The notes under the pieces: generated by a model
What the model was told of the DNA's origin: nothing
The model's database searches: none
The model's input: the letters and a program-made list of their open reading frames with translations, nothing else
Shown: in pieces, positions 1-11,410 of the stretch
Layout of the letters: the number at the start of each line of letters is the position of its first letter
Position numbering within the stretch: position 1 is the first letter of the stretch
Assembly (NCBI RefSeq): GCF_024362695.1
Contig: NC_065420.1
Location: forward strand, 4,310,501 to 4,374,500
Reading direction: 5' to 3'
DNA length: 64,000 bases
Source of the DNA: Pectinophora gossypiella
Lineage: Eukaryota; Arthropoda; Insecta; Lepidoptera; Gelechiidae
Program-made: the position numbers and the translations under genes

Positions 1-226
1 TTTTCAATATTAATGTCAGTCAAAGCAGATACCATTTTCCTAAGAAATCTGAGATCATTTAATCTTATAAGTACTTGATCTTACACAAACTTTGCTATTC
101 CACATAATTTTAATCTTTTATTATAAGTACTTAATCACTTGAAATGAGTTCTAAATTGGTAAAGGGATTAATCCGTGCGCAAGGACTTTTCCTGTATTTA
201 TTGTAGTAAATAACATAACATAAACA

Positions 227-402
227 GCCTATATACGTTGTTTTAAGTTTACGCGGTTATTATCATAATTAAAACACATAATAACGGGTTCTTACCGCGT
301 TTAAATGGAGTCTCATAAATACCGGAAATATCGGGAGTCTCATATCCCCATTTAAACGCGGTAAGAACCCGTTATTATGTGTTTTAATTAGCCTATATAC
401 GT
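227..402 (+). mobile_element. Penelope-like terminal fragment with 12-bp target duplication
   Basis: Positions 239-390 form a foldback: a copy of AACACATAATAACGGGTTC and its reverse complement flank a short core. The left side carries about 35 extra bases (ACGCGGTTATTATCA region) absent from the right. Both flanks read GCCTATATACGT (227-238 and 391-402), a direct target-site duplication. The insertion lies in the 3' tail of a SINE-B copy. The same asymmetric structure recurs at 11249-11382, 15360-16139 and 42714-43006; the copy at 15360 encodes a Penelope endonuclease end, which gives the family assignment. Confidence 0.75.
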
Positions 403-716
403 CCCACTGCTGGGCACAGACCTTCCCTCAATCAATCGGAGGGGGTATGGAGTCTACTCCACCACACTGCTCCACTGCGGGTTTGTTGAGGCATTTTTTA
501 CGGCTAATAGCCGGGCCCAACGGCATAACGTGCCCTCCGAATCACAGAATCCTCTTACTACTTTGGACGATCAAGTGATTTAAGCCTGAAATATTCTTAC
601 CAAACAAAGGACAGTCTCACAAACCGATTTCTACATTGTTCCCATCGGGAATGGAACCCGGATCTCCAGATCGTGAGCCTAACGCTCTAACCACTAGGCC
701 ACAGAGACTGTTGCTA
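391..716 (-). repeat. SINE-B, tRNA-derived, full-length-like
   Basis: Read on the minus strand it starts with a tRNA-like head (B-box-like GGTTC..ATTCCC near 650-662, A-box-like segment near 700) and ends with CAGTGGGACGTATATAGGC-type sequence near 391-410. The same unit lies on the plus strand at 50127-50472. The tail is split by the Penelope fragment at 239-390. Confidence 0.75.
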
Positions 717-1274
717 AATGATTGATTATAATTAAGTGCTTATTATTAACAGAGTCATTTTGCGACGAGGTTATTTAACCCATTAACTCCCACGACAGTC
801 TCTTTAGTTAAGTAAACAAGGAATCAACTCCACTAGGTTTTAAGCAGTCCGGGAGCATTAATTTGATGTTTCACCGAGAGTTGTTAGAGGGAGAGGGGGT
901 AGGGAGGGACCTGTTGCGTAGCCGTGACCACTGTGTACCTCCCCGTCGGTGTTGCCAGGGCGGGTAGCGAAGGCTAAATCTGTAGGGGTTTGAGCGTTTA
1001 TCCTATTTTTATTAAGAGTATTAGATTAGCACTTATGTGGTCTATTCCCTTGTGTTGTTATTGTTCATTTATTGTGTTGTTGTTTGTTGTTTTATTTCGA
1101 ACTTTTTGACTCTGTTTCGACTTCTGTTTTATAGCGGCTGTAATTTTTTGAGAATTTGATTCCTTCAACAACCCGCAATGTGCTCGAGGGGAGACCTATG
1201 CCGACTGTCAGACGAATAAAGCCTATTTATGTTTTTAATATTACATAAGCTTACATCTTATCCATACATCCACC

Positions 1275-1580
1275 GTGTATATCTCAAGATGAACTAAGTA
1301 CCCACGCCTCACCGAGCTTTCTGTTAGACCAACGTGATAGGTGAGATTATCACAAATATAAGCCACACTCTTGTCGGTGTAGCATTCTCCATGCTACTTT
1401 TTTTAAGGGAAAAATAGGGCAGTGGTTTCTCTCTTGCCTTCCGCCCAAATAGGTGAGATAGATAGATAAAATATTTTATTGACCACTATGGACACAAGAT
1501 ACAAAAAATAAGGACAACAGATACAGAAAGGCACAACAGGCGGCCTTATTGGTTATGCAGCAATTTCTTCCAGGCAACCC
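1275..1580 (-). repeat. Mosaic of LINE/SINE 3' tails
   Basis: Three tail fragments lie end to end: 1290-1345 matches the tail with AGCTTTCTGTTAGACCAACG found at 15175, 26290, 53010 and 56400; 1359-1455 is the SINE-F end (GCCACACTCTTGTCGGTGTA); 1465-1580 matches a LINE tail with GCGGCCTTATTG and CTTCCAGGCAACC, also at 26210 and 52405. Confidence 0.6.
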
Positions 1581-2940
1581 TGTATGACCGTTTATGTCTA
1601 AACTTTAGCGTTTATAAAATCTGATGAGCTTTTATTTCATGACCCTAGCCACCCGATCTCCCGGCGGTCAGTCGCATCCCGAGCTTTCAGCGGAGCGGTC
1701 GCTAGTTCGAAAGCTCGCTCCGGCGGATTCCGCGAATGTTGATGTTCTGAACTTTGTGTGTGTTGAAACGGGTGAAACATTATATTTATTTGGTTCTTGT
1801 GTTTATTTATCTCACGGTATTTTAATATCTGTAGTGTATTTTTACTCAATGCTGAGCGATTACTCAAACGTCAATACGTTTGACTAAAATATTTATTTTT
1901 AAAAATGCTGTTCATAAATTAAAACGTCAGGGTTAATAATTTATATTTAATGTGAATAAAAATCTAAATAGTGACAAGTATTCGTTGACCTTTGAAAACG
2001 AAGTGTAAAAAACCCATTGGGTATAAGCAAAACTTTTCTGAAAACATCATTACAGTTTGTTATACAACTTTAGTATGCGACGATGGCAAGAATTCTTAGA
2101 AAATTTTTCGCTTTTGCCACAACTTATCTATTTATTTCGCTGACTATAGAAGTAGAATACTTATAGCAGACATATTAGTCCAAGTTATAATAAATAGTTA
2201 AAGATAAATACTTACACTAAATTACTTGCATCATAATCTCTTGAAGATTCTAACAGAGTACCTAACTCTATGGTACACAGAAGACATTTTTGACTTAATT
2301 TATTGTAGATGTGTTTCAGGTGGTCATTTATTTGTTCGGTAACTACTTAGTCGTCATATGTAACAAAATAAAATATACAATTATGGAACAAAGTAACACA
2401 ACGGTGGCTTATTGCCCGTTCAACTTTTGTGAAGATATTTGTTTTTTGACCTGACTTATTGTAGATTGCATTAACTACTTGGCCAGACAAATGGGGAGCG
2501 CCCGGACAGCACCCGGTGTGAAGAGAAAGCTGACATGTTTTAATATTAATAATAAGTTTATCTTTTCGAGAGTTCATTCCCTTGTGTCCCAAAGTGAATT
2601 TAGAGAAAATACATTCAGTTTTTAGGTATTATTTCGGCTGAACTCAGATATTAAACACTGTAAATTGAACTTATTTTCTTGGGAGCATAAAATCTGTGCA
2701 TACCTTGACTTGGATTTATTTTAGATGTAAAAAAATCTCGTACTTTATTCTATTTTCTGTTGAATTTCGAAAGTCAGCATCGCTTTGAAGTTTGAAGTAA
2801 GCATTTTAGTTTTATTAGCGTGAAATTAATATGCCTAATTGCTTTATTTAATACTTAGATAGGCATTTTTATTACAAATTGCATTTGAAGGTCATTTTAA
2901 CAACTTTTCAAAGTAAAAAATACTATATACCTACCTGTAC

Positions 2941-3036
2941 CTAGACTTCAAACTCAAACCACTTCAATTCAAGCCACTTCAAACTCAAACCACTTCAAGT
3001 TACTTACTTCAATTCAAGCCACTTCCACTTCAAAAG
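2941..3036 (+). promoter_or_regulatory. Repetitive leader immediately before the start codon
   Basis: CACTTCAA, TTCAAGCC and ACTCAAACC occur again and again in about 95 bp directly upstream of the ATG, as imperfect direct repeats of roughly 15-25 bp. They are probably 5' UTR or proximal promoter. No TATA box or initiator is clear. A regulatory role is inferred only from position. Confidence 0.35.
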
Positions 3037-3257
3037 ATGCGTCCGACCAAAGTGGCTTGTCTCTTCCTTTTCATCCCGGTAATGGTGGCTCTGCATAAGA
3101 TCCACACAGTGTATAAAGTGGGGGTCCTGATGGCTTCAAGACTGGACTCGCCGTTTGACTTGGAGCGTTGTGGACCTGCCGTGGACCTGGCCTTGGACAA
3201 GGTCAACAACATGTTCCTTGCCCACCACGGCGTCGAGCTACAGAAGGTTCAGGGCAG
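3037..3257 (+). CDS. Receptor guanylyl cyclase, exon 1 (signal peptide and start of ligand domain)
   Basis: First coding exon of a membrane receptor guanylyl cyclase, the class that turns an extracellular peptide signal into cGMP. The ATG at 3037 opens 73 codons plus two bases. Residues 1-20 have a short basic start and a hydrophobic run (VACLFLFIPVMVAL), a plausible signal peptide. VYKVGVLMASRLDSPFDLER then matches the first strand of the ANF-receptor (type I periplasmic-binding) fold, and CGPAVDLALDKVN the first helix. The donor is CAG|GTGCGT, and the split codon AG+C is completed by exon 2 as Ser. The joined exons give 291 uninterrupted codons, while full receptors of this family exceed 1000 residues, so the window holds only the N-terminal third or less. 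Whether this is a Gyc76C-, Gyc32E- or other NPR-like orthologue cannot be settled here. Confidence 0.85.
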
Positions 3258-4182
3258 GTGCGTATGACTTTATTAATTTTACTGGTTGTAAGTACGTATG
3301 GTGTTTGAGTATTTTCGTAGACTATCAAGATAGATGCGTATTCCCGGTCGTCAATAAGGGACTTTCTAGTCTACGTTCCTCAAAAACATATAGATGGCGC
3401 TGTATATATTTCTTCGTTTAACCTTATAATTCCATAGATAACAGACATATTATGCATCTTTTATCTTTGTTATTGGGTATAAATAATGACCCTTATTACC
3501 CCCAGGATTACATCTTCCACTCATTATTATTCTGATCAAAATAAACAGAATAGATAGCAACATAATTCTATACATAATGTAATCCAAATAACAAGCAACA
3601 ATTATTTTTATATATGCTTCTGCAATTACAATGTATGTTGGAGTAATGGTGTACCCGAGTAATGATAAAATAGGTAATTATCACGTTAAAGTCGTACAAC
3701 GTAATCTATGTATATCGTTTTTGGTGAACGTAGCCTGGTAAGTCCCTCGTTGAGGAAAATAACTTTGTTTCTTCCTTTCTTCGTACCCTGTCCTATTGTG
3801 CGTGTAGGCTTGTGTCCAGCAATGGGACACATTATATGAAAGAAAGAAAGAAAGAAAATATGTATTTATTCGACATACTTATTGTTTTCTCTTTTTAATA
3901 AACAAAATAATACATTTGTGAATGTATGCCAAAACGTTTTCACCTCAGCATAATGCTATGACGCTGATTTTCAGTTGGAACCGGTAAGGTAATCAGGTAA
4001 CACATTAAATAAAAAATGGACACGAAGTCTAAGCACATTTTGAATTTTCTAATTAAGCGGTTTCTTTTTTATTATTATATGCCTAACCTGTTTATGATAG
4101 GTATGCTATAGATATTAGTAAGTATGTAGGTAGAGTGCGACCTTATTATAACTGAATTAATTCCGCAATGTCTAGCAATAGG

Positions 4183-4437
4183 GTACTTTCCAACTAGTCA
4201 AATCAGTCACTTTTTACTAAACATCAAAACACGAAATTACTATGGAGTTTGTATGAAAAAGCAACCTGTCAAGTTATATAAAAACGTAACAAAATGTCGA
4301 ACTTATTATTACATTTTCTTTATTAAAATTCACAAATAAATTAAATAGAAAAAGAAAACGTTTTTTGCACCTTTTGATCTGTCTTTATTTAGTAATCAGA
4401 ATTTTATATAATTTATCTTTGACCTCGGAAACTACAA
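4183..4437 (-). mobile_element. MITE-1 copy
   Basis: Begins with TTCCAACTAGTCAAATCAG and runs through TTTTTACTAAAC, TATGAAAAAGC, an AT-rich core and TCTTTATTTAGTAATCAG. At least nine related copies occur in the window, in both orientations. No coding capacity. Confidence 0.65.
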
Positions 4438-4689
4438 AATTCCGTATGTAATCAGTCTTCGTAGAATACGCCGATTATAACGTCGTTATATTTTGAAGTG
4501 TTTGCAAATAATAATATCTATAACAACACGTTACGTAGAACGGAATTGTTTGAAAATATATTTTCAACGTCTGCAGATAAAATCAATGACAGAAACTTTT
4601 CCAATTTAAAAATGGAATTGAACTCGATTCTGTTGTGACATGCGATCCCATTTGCGTCCGTGTTGCCTATCCAACAGGGAGATAAGTTG

Positions 4690-5035
4690 AATAGGGTAGT
4701 TTTCAACTAGTCAAATCAGTTACTTTTTACTAAACGTCAAAATTTAAATTACTATGGAGTTTGTATGAAAAAGCACAGATAAAATGTCGGATTTATTAAA
4801 TTACGCTTTTCCTGATTAAAATTCATAAAAAAGTTAAATAGAAAAAATAAAATGTTTTCCGTTAATTTTACACATACATACATATACATAACTCACGCCG
4901 GTAATCCCTAATGGGGTGGGCAGAGCTACAAATAATCAAAGACAACTCCGTTAGTTTTAGTTTTAGATCTGTCTTTATCTAGAACCGACCCAATTATTGT
5001 GCAATGTCTATTCTATGTGAAATTATTGTAATTTC
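4690..5035 (-). mobile_element. MITE-1 copy split by a LINE 3' tail
   Basis: Same termini as the copy at 4183. The core is interrupted at about 4868-4955 by a tail fragment carrying CTCACGCCGGTAATCCCTAA; CCGTTARTTTT occurs on both sides, consistent with a ~10-bp target duplication. Confidence 0.6.
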
Positions 5036-5073
5036 CGGTGAAGCTAGGTAAATCAGCGTACTGGTTGTAAGTA

Positions 5074-5195
5074 CAATACAATACAAATATACTTTATTTC
5101 ACCGAAATAACAGGAGATATTTACAAAAGACTCTTAATTAGGTACATGCAAATGGCAGTCTTATCGCTTAAAGCGATTTCTTCTAAACAACCATA
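5074..5195 (-). repeat. LINE 3' tail fragment
   Basis: Reverse orientation of the widespread tail with AATGGCGGCCTTATCGCTTA and CTTTATT. Related copies lie at 26118-26230, 32128-32256, 39000-39110, 47685-47790 and 52166-52432. Confidence 0.55.
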
Positions 5196-5243
5196 AGGCG
5201 AGGAAATATGTAAAAAATAAAAGATTGCGGGTATAAACTATAA

Positions 5244-5391
5244 GTACGGTCATGAGTACTAATATGTATACACTTTGAAACCATGTCACATTAACTTTTT
5301 TGACAAATAGAACCGTAAGTCTCATTAAATGTCAAATATAATAGTGCGACAGGGTTCTAAAGGGGGTACATGATATTGCTCATGACTGTAC
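5244..5391 (+). mobile_element. MITE-2 hairpin element
   Basis: About 147 bp with inverted ends TACGGTCATGAG..CTCATGACTGTA and an inner palindrome around the TTGACAAAT and ATTTGACAT-type segments. Seven further copies occur (6088, 14436, 19867, 23423 and 26343, plus degenerate or partial copies near 9790 and 25707). Confidence 0.7.
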
Positions 5392-5644
5392 AGCTTACCA
5401 ATAAATACATGCACAATAATAAATAAATACATGACATACATACAAAAATAAATAATATAGCTATATAAATAGTACACACAAAATACCTAATAATAAAAAA
5501 CTACATGCTCTGTTTTTTTTTTTATATTGGTACATACGTACTTGCTGGGGAGCGTAAATTACAGATTAGTTATTTACTAACATTACAGATTATTATTCCA
5601 AATCTAACCATTAACTATTTACAAGTAGAGTGTTCAGTTTTCTA

Positions 5645-6030
5645 TCATCATCACTAATTTAAGAGCCACGCTCTTATCGGTGCAGCATCCTTCTTGCTAC
5701 TTTTCAGGGAAAAATAGATCAGTGGTTTCCCTCTTGCCTTCTGCCCCGCAGTACTCTGTCTGACTCGAGTGGGATGGCGCCCAGAGAAGTCTATTTCAAA
5801 GCCGTACTAGGACTCCTGTCCTCCGCCTCTGAATAGTACTGACCGTTACTGCTGCCCTCCGTCAGGTTCCAGGTCCCTGTGACTCTCCTCTTCTGTCCTG
5901 CATTGCCGTACCGATGGCTCCCATCTCCGCCTCTGCAACCGTTGGGGTCTTCATCCGTATCCGTGGACAAGGGTTGAACATAATACCTCGTAGGTCTGGG
6001 TCCCTATCCAAACTCAGCCACCATCTTACA
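5645..6030 (-). repeat. SINE-F copy
   Basis: Reverse-strand copy ending (left edge) in AATTTAAGAGCCACGCTCTT, with the GGGAAAAATAG block and a right portion containing CCTCGTAGGTCTGGGTCCCT. The forward-strand copy is at 36795-37165. Confidence 0.6.
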
Positions 6031-6087
6031 GTTCATCAATCAGTTTTCAATACTTACTAAATAAAAGTGTGTTTGTTTTAACCTGTG

Positions 6088-6234
6088 TACAGTCATAAGC
6101 AATATAATGTACCCACTTTAGGACTCTGTCGCACTAATATATTTGACATTTAGTGAGACTTACAGTTCAATTTGTCAAAAAAGTTAATGAGACATGGTAC
6201 CAAAGTGTATACATATTAATGCTCGTGACCGTAC
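6088..6234 (-). mobile_element. MITE-2 hairpin element
   Basis: Inverted orientation relative to 5244: starts TACAGTCATAAGCAATATAA and ends CTCGTGACCGTAC. No coding capacity. Confidence 0.7.
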
Positions 6235-7224
6235 ACCATTCGCCAGAGCTAAGCGGTATGGCGGTACAGATTTGTTTCTTAGAAAAACTTAAACACAATT
6301 CTCTCATAAGAACTTCACCCATTTTAGCGCTGCAGGCTTCGCGTATTATGTCAGCACTAAACTCCTTTCAAACCTTTTGTCGGGGCCTCGCTTAAATAGA
6401 GCAAAACCACACAAAAGCCTCTACCGGCTCTATTTAAGCTCAAAGACAACTTCGTGGAACATTTTCTAAATGCCTATATAACTTAGTACCTAGTCTTTCT
6501 GGGAAGTGTACCAACGTTATGGTTAGTTTTGTAAACCAGAAAAATATTCACGGCTTTAATGCCGTATCTTTTGATATGATTTATTTATTTATGATTTTTG
6601 ATTTAATTTTATGATTTTTTGATTTATTTAATTGAAATGGATGTAATGCACTTATTGTATAGTAACTGGTGATCAGAACATCGCTCACCACATGAGTTTA
6701 TAAAGTGTGTTACTTTGCATTATATTTATTCTGTTCATTTCAACATTTTATGTAAAAGATCTCTTAGCTATAAGTTAACTGTGTTTTAATACATAATATT
6801 TTTATGCGATCTCCACTCCCACAAGCCGAGGATTTGGTTTTGTAGGGTATTTATTGGAACGATGCTTTTTGTGTCCTTCTGAAAAAATAAATACATTTTA
6901 CTTAATTAGAAACATAAGATTATTCCCTAATCTGTGATATAAGCTTCGTCGCACTTTGGGCGCGCTTTTGTAAAAATTTTCCTCGTACGAGTACGCAGGA
7001 ATAACACCAACATTCCAAGTACAATGAGAGCACGTACACAGCGTTCAGCAGATATTTCCACCCAAATACTTAGTTAAAAAATAGAAACAAGTTAGTGCGA
7101 CTTGTTCGTCATGTACGAATCAAATCAAATCAAATCATTTATACGCATAGGATTCATGGTTTTGTAAACAGTTGGTAGGTTTTATGTTCTAGGTATCCGC
7201 TAGATATAAGCATGCGAAAATTTA

Positions 7225-7330
7225 GGAGGTAAGAGAAGTGTGTCAGGATCGAAGCAAATGGAATTATATAGTCTCTGCTTACCCCGGTGGGAAATAGGCG
7301 TGAGTTTATGTATCTATGTATGTAAGTAGG
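7225..7330 (+). repeat. LINE 3' tail with short tandem end
   Basis: Contains GAAGTGTGTCAGGATCGAAG and CCCCGGTGGGAAATAGGCGT, followed by TATGTATCTATG-type repeats. The same tail occurs at 47040-47180 and 25020-25105 (+), and at 14205-14350 and 10330-10420 (-). Confidence 0.6.
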
Positions 7331-7799
7331 TAGGTACTTAATTAACTAATATGAATTTACTTACTAACTTAACTAACCTAATATAAATCTATTTAAAAAA
7401 AACAAACTTACAATAATTAACAAAAATGAATAAATAGTCTCAAAACTCTCTAAATATTATTAATATTCGACTTCTTAGCATGTAGATAAGTACATAAAAA
7501 TACAATGTAAATTCGTACGAAAGCGGGTATAAAGTGCGACGAAATAATCAAAAGCTGTAACAGGCGAGTGAAGTCATCAAAACTTGTTACAGTAACACTT
7601 GTTACTCTGACTGAGTTTACAGGAAGTTCTCATAACTTACAAACATCAGGTTGTCAGCAGTCTTTAGCAGACAACTTTATATAATAAGTCAGTGACTTGC
7701 GTCAGAGAACGATGTAAAATTGCCGGCGCGTAGAGAAGTCTCTGAAGTCTCCAGTTTGATGTTTTAATGATGAGACTTATCTTCGCGACGTAAGATATG

Positions 7800-8066
7800 T
7801 AACTTATTTCACATCTCGGAAGATAAAGAGGAAAAAGTTATTAAGTAAAATAAATTGGGTAGTAAGATACGAAATTCTGTTTACAAAACACGAAAAACGT
7901 TTTTTTTAATGTAACTTATTTATGAATTTTATGAAAAACGTAATAATAAGTGCAATATTTTGTCACGTATATGACGTCACAATGTGCCTTTTCATACTTT
8001 CATAGTAATTTCGTGTTTTGACGTTTAGTAAAAATTAACCGATTTGATTAGTTGGAAAATAGCCTT
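7800..8066 (+). mobile_element. MITE-1 copy carrying a TGACGTCA site
   Basis: Reverse of the copy at 4183: ends TTAACCGATTTGATTAGTTGG. TGACGTCA (a full CRE-type octamer) lies at 7972-7979 within the shared segment TATGACGTCACA. Confidence 0.6.
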
Positions 8067-8149
8067 GTCGACCTGTGTTGGACAGGAAGTAAATACAAAT
8101 TTTAGACCGCATTGCTTGTCTACCCGGGCATGCCGTAAAACCGTAGACA

Positions 8150-8420
8150 TATTTCCATATAATGGACCATCATCTAGCATTATCCCGTTTCTCACAGGGC
8201 TTGCCTAATCTGAAGATTTGACTGGTAAGAATTTTTACAGAAGCGACTGCCTATCTGACCTTCCAACCCGCGAAGGGAAAACCAGCCCAATACACGTTAG
8301 GTTTTCTCGGGAATGTGGGTTTCCTCACGATGTTTTCCTTCACCACACACGTGATAATCTATGTCTCCATCGGGAATCGAACCCGGATCTTCTTATTAGA
8401 CCACGCTGTTCTGAATAACT
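8150..8420 (-). repeat. SINE-G copy (tRNA-derived)
   Basis: Carries the conserved blocks CTAGCATTATCCCGTTT, CGAAGGGAAAACCAGCCCAA, CACGATGTTTTCCTTCACC and the tRNA-like end ATCGGGAATCGAACCCGGAT. Other copies are at 25180, 25780, 38485, 43402 and 57826. The small open frame across it is a repeat artefact. Confidence 0.65.
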
Positions 8421-8486
8421 TAATGATGATATATATAACATAATTTTATGTTTATATGTTAGAAATATTCTTCTTTCTTTCTCTAG

Positions 8487-8652
8487 CTACCCGTCCTGCT
8501 CGGGCGCGATCGCTCCTGGGTTGGCAGCGGACATGCACTTCAAGGATGACGTCATCGCGTTCATCGGGCCGGCGTGCGCCTTCGCCTTGGAGCCAGTAGC
8601 CCGCCTCGCGGCCTACTGGAACACGCCTATCATTACTGGCATGGGGGATCAG
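8487..8652 (+). CDS. Receptor guanylyl cyclase, exon 2 (ligand domain)
   Basis: The acceptor TTTCTCTAG precedes C, which completes a Ser codon with exon 1. Then come 55 codons that end exactly at CAG|GTAATA in phase 0 (residues 75-129 of the joined protein). The sequence includes SCSGAIAPGLAADMHF and FIGPACAFALEPVARLAAYW, followed by NTPIITGMGDQ. The GPxC loop, the ARLAxYW helix and the xTPxIT strand are hallmarks of the first lobe of the natriuretic-peptide receptor ligand domain; the Cys residues of SCSG and GPAC are likely disulphide formers. This is the best-conserved exon in the window. GC content is clearly above the flanking intron. It lies 5.2 kb after exon 1 and 32 kb before the next coding piece. 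Confidence 0.93.
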
Positions 8653-8967
8653 GTAATAAGGTTTAAGATACTTTATTTCTCAAAAGAATACATTTGATTC
8701 GCTTACTGAGAAACAATCAATTTCATAATATAGTAGTTAAACAACATTGGAACTGGACTAAGGTAGGTAGGTACTTAAATAACATTCCGAGACTTACTAA
8801 ACTAATTAGTAGGTATCTGTGTTCTATATGCGTTGACACTTTAATTGTTCCATCCACCAGCAACACAAGATTCACACTACGATTAAAACCATTAATAATG
8901 TTTAAGAATGTGGGCTTTTAATGCCTTTTTAAAGATATTTGGAGTTTTAGTATTTTTAATTGGGTAA

Positions 8968-9332
8968 TTTCCTAGGTCACATATGAATTATGAAATTTTG
9001 ATAACTAAATAAAGACAAATCTAAAGGTGACAAAACCAAGACCAAAGTAGGTCATATATGAATTAATTTTCTGATTCAATCCTTACTTAAATTACTAATT
9101 TAGTTTGTAAGTCACTGTACTAACAAAATATTTCTTTTTTATTTATTTTTTTAAAACGTTTTCTTTTTTCTATTTAACTTAAGTATTTATGAATTTTAAT
9201 AAAGAAGTGCGAATTTTTGTCACGTTTATCTATGACGTCACAGTGTGCTTTTTCATATAAATTCTGTAGTAATTTCGTGTTTTGACGTTTAGTAAAAAGT
9301 AACTGGTTTGACTAGTTGGAAACTACCCTATT
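8968..9332 (+). mobile_element. MITE-1 copy, near complete, with TGACGTCA
   Basis: Runs from CCTAGGTCACATATGAATTA through AAACGTTTTCTTTTTTCTAT to ACTGGTTTGACTAGTTGGAA. TGACGTCA is at 9233-9240. Confidence 0.65.
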
Positions 9333-9334
9333 TG

Positions 9335-9562
9335 ATCATCTTCTCCCAACCTCATCAACCCTGGTCACTAATGAGCCGCCAACGTACTTACACCAGTGAG
9401 TAGTAACCGGGAGCAAAGGCTAAACGTGCCTTCTGAAACACGGATCATCTTACTTTCGGACAATCGGGTCATCAGCCTGTAATGTTCTAATCAAGCCAGA
9501 GCTCACAAAGTGATTTTTGTGATATGTCCCCATGGGGATTCAAACCCGGGACCTCCGAAGTT
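9335..9562 (-). repeat. SINE-A copy, degenerate
   Basis: Minus-strand copy: the 3' part with CAACCTCATCAACCCTGGT, then CAATCGGGTCATCAGCCTGT and the tRNA-like B-box complement GGGATTCAAACCCGGGACCT. Confidence 0.65.
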
Positions 9563-9591
9563 TCATTTTAATAAAAAAAATAATAATAAGG

Positions 9592-9655
9592 AAGCTGTGG
9601 TAGCCCAGTTGAAAGAACGCTTGACTCTTACGGTAAGGTCGCAGGTTTGAAATCC
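9592..9655 (+). repeat. tRNA-like SINE head fragment
   Basis: GCTGTGGTAGCCCAGTTGAA followed by GAACGCTTGACTC and GGTCGCAGGTTTGAAATCCC keeps A-box- and B-box-like blocks at tRNA spacing. It is the head of the SINE-G family without its body. Confidence 0.5.
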
Positions 9656-10669
9656 CCTTTTTTATTCGAATTCATGATTGGATCAAAAAAACCGTAACAG
9701 CGTTACGGTTTGGCTACGAACTTGCTACACGCGTAGTTTAGAACTTCGGATTTACCCAAAATTATAAATGTAGGTAATTAATGGTCGAAGATTATGAAAA
9801 CGTAGTCATGCGGAATATCTTGTACACACTTTAGAACCCTGTCGCATTAACATATTTCACATTTACATATACATTTTCGGTCAATATAGTGAATGCAATA
9901 TGGTACTAAAGTCAGGGTAAAATGTATACATATTGATGCGTAATATGATATACTTAGCTACATTAAAAAATATGATGACATTACTCAAACCCCATACACA
10001 TCATACAAAATATCACGACTATTTCCCATAGTGGTAGGCAGACTTCATCAAAATCTTCCTACGTGCTCGTCGGTTTTGACCCATCTACCTGGCCTTTATT
10101 GTCTTTTTTTCTTATATCTCTTTCTATTGGCCTTTTTTAAATTACTAATTATTAAAAAAATAAAAGCAATGTCTTTATTTTTAGTTATTGACGAAGCCTA
10201 TGGTGGATGCCTAGTCTTTTTGTATTTTTTGTTATTATAAATTAAAGAATTTACCATTTATGGTGTAAAAAATAAATAAAAAGTTATTATGGCAAAGAGT
10301 ATCTTAATTTTACTAAAAAGTTTTTACATACTCACATAAACTCACGCTTATTTCCTACCGGGGTTAGCAGAGACTATATAATTCCATTTGCTTCGATTCT
10401 GACATGCTTCTCTTGCTTCCTCCACATAATCTAAAAAGTTTTATACTGACGGAAGTTAAATGCTAAAGCAAAGATGAGTCGATAATTGCTTTATAACTTT
10501 AACCTTTTAACTGCTGAAATGGAAATCCTTGTGGACATTAAAACTTTGCTTTAAAAGGGCTATTGGATGGCACTTTCGATAGGTAGGTAAATGAAATTTG
10601 CATAAAGGGCTAACCACATCAAACCCCGCGGCTTTGCTCGTAATGACGAGGGCTTTGTTCGTATAACTA

Positions 10670-10978
10670 TTGGAGTGATGCTCTGTCGCGGGGCCACCAA
10701 CTCCAATTCTGTTAAAGACGATATAGATTAATGTACGTACCATGTACATAGTGTACGTGAAAAGAATTTATGTGTACGTGCTATAATTAGAAAGAAAACG
10801 ACAAATTAAAGTGGCTTCGCTGGAGAGCATACTCCCCAGCGGAGCCACTCAGTTTGCATACTTCGAGATGTTTTCTTCCTGTAAATTGAAGTATAGATCG
10901 ATGTACGTACTACGTACATAGTGTACGTGAAAAGATTTTATGTGTACGTGCTGCCCCGCGACAGAGCATCACACAACT
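10670..10978. mobile_element. MITE-5 foldback element
   Basis: Inverted ends GTGATGCTCTGTCGCGGGGC and GCCCCGCGACAGAGCATCAC, with a second inner pair around TGTACGTGAAAAGA and a small hairpin at 10811-10852 (GTGGCTTCGCTGG..CCAGCGGAGCCAC). A one-sided copy begins at about 32650. Confidence 0.65.
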
Positions 10979-11017
10979 ATTGCCAATCAAATAAACACTT
11001 TCCTGGTATGCAATTGG

Positions 11018-11410
11018 GTGGTTTCCTAGGTCAAAGATAAATTATGACATTCTGATTACTAAATAAAGATAGACAAAAAACGTTTTCTTTTTTATATTGA
11101 ACTTATTTATGAATTTTAATAAAGAAAAATGTAATAATAAGTGCGACAATTTATCACGTTTTTCTTACAGGTTGCTTTTTCATATAAATTCCATAGTGAT
11201 TTCGTGTTTTGACGTTTCATAAAAAGTGATTTGACTAGTTGGAAACTAATTAAAACACATAATAACGGGTTCTTACCGCGTTTAAATGGGGATATGAGAC
11301 TCCCGATATAACCCGAACCCGTAAGAACCCGTTATTATGTGTTTTAATTATGATAATAACCGCGTAAACGTAAAACAATGTATAGTTGGAAACTACACTA
11401 TTCTTTTGAC
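11018..11410 (+). mobile_element. MITE-1 copy interrupted by a Penelope fragment
   Basis: Carries CCTAGGTCAAAGATAAATTA, AAACGTTTTCTTTTTTATA and ATTTGACTAGTTGGAAACTA. The right end is duplicated because a Penelope piece landed in it (target duplication TAGTTGGAAACTA at 11236-11248 and 11383-11395). Confidence 0.65.
11249..11382 (-). mobile_element. Penelope-like terminal fragment
   Basis: Foldback of ATAATAACGGGTTCTTACC with its complement, a small core with GATATGAGACTCCCGATAT, and the ~35-base extension (TAATAACCGCGTAAAC) on the right side only. A 13-bp target duplication flanks it. Confidence 0.75.

Larger units (their letters stand above)
1..3036. other. 5' flank of the receptor cyclase gene
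   Basis: No host coding exon is recognised here. The stretch holds a Penelope-like solo end inserted in a SINE (227-716), LINE and SINE tail fragments (about 1275-1580), part of a SINE-D tail near 2440-2530, and AT-rich sequence. The segment 1600-2300 shows nothing I can identify. An in-frame stop at 2914-2916 precedes the start codon at 3037, so exon 1 need not extend further upstream. Promoter position is not visible. Confidence 0.6.
3258..8486 (+). other. Intron 1 of the receptor cyclase gene
   Basis: Starts GTGCGT and ends in a pyrimidine-rich TTCTTTCTTTCTCTAG. Contents, listed separately, are two MITE-1 copies, two MITE-2 hairpins, a SINE-F, LINE tails, a third MITE-1 and a SINE-G. Between 6235 and 7220 and between 7330 and 7790 I see only AT-rich unique-looking sequence. 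A GAAA microsatellite lies at about 3838-3862. Confidence 0.75.
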
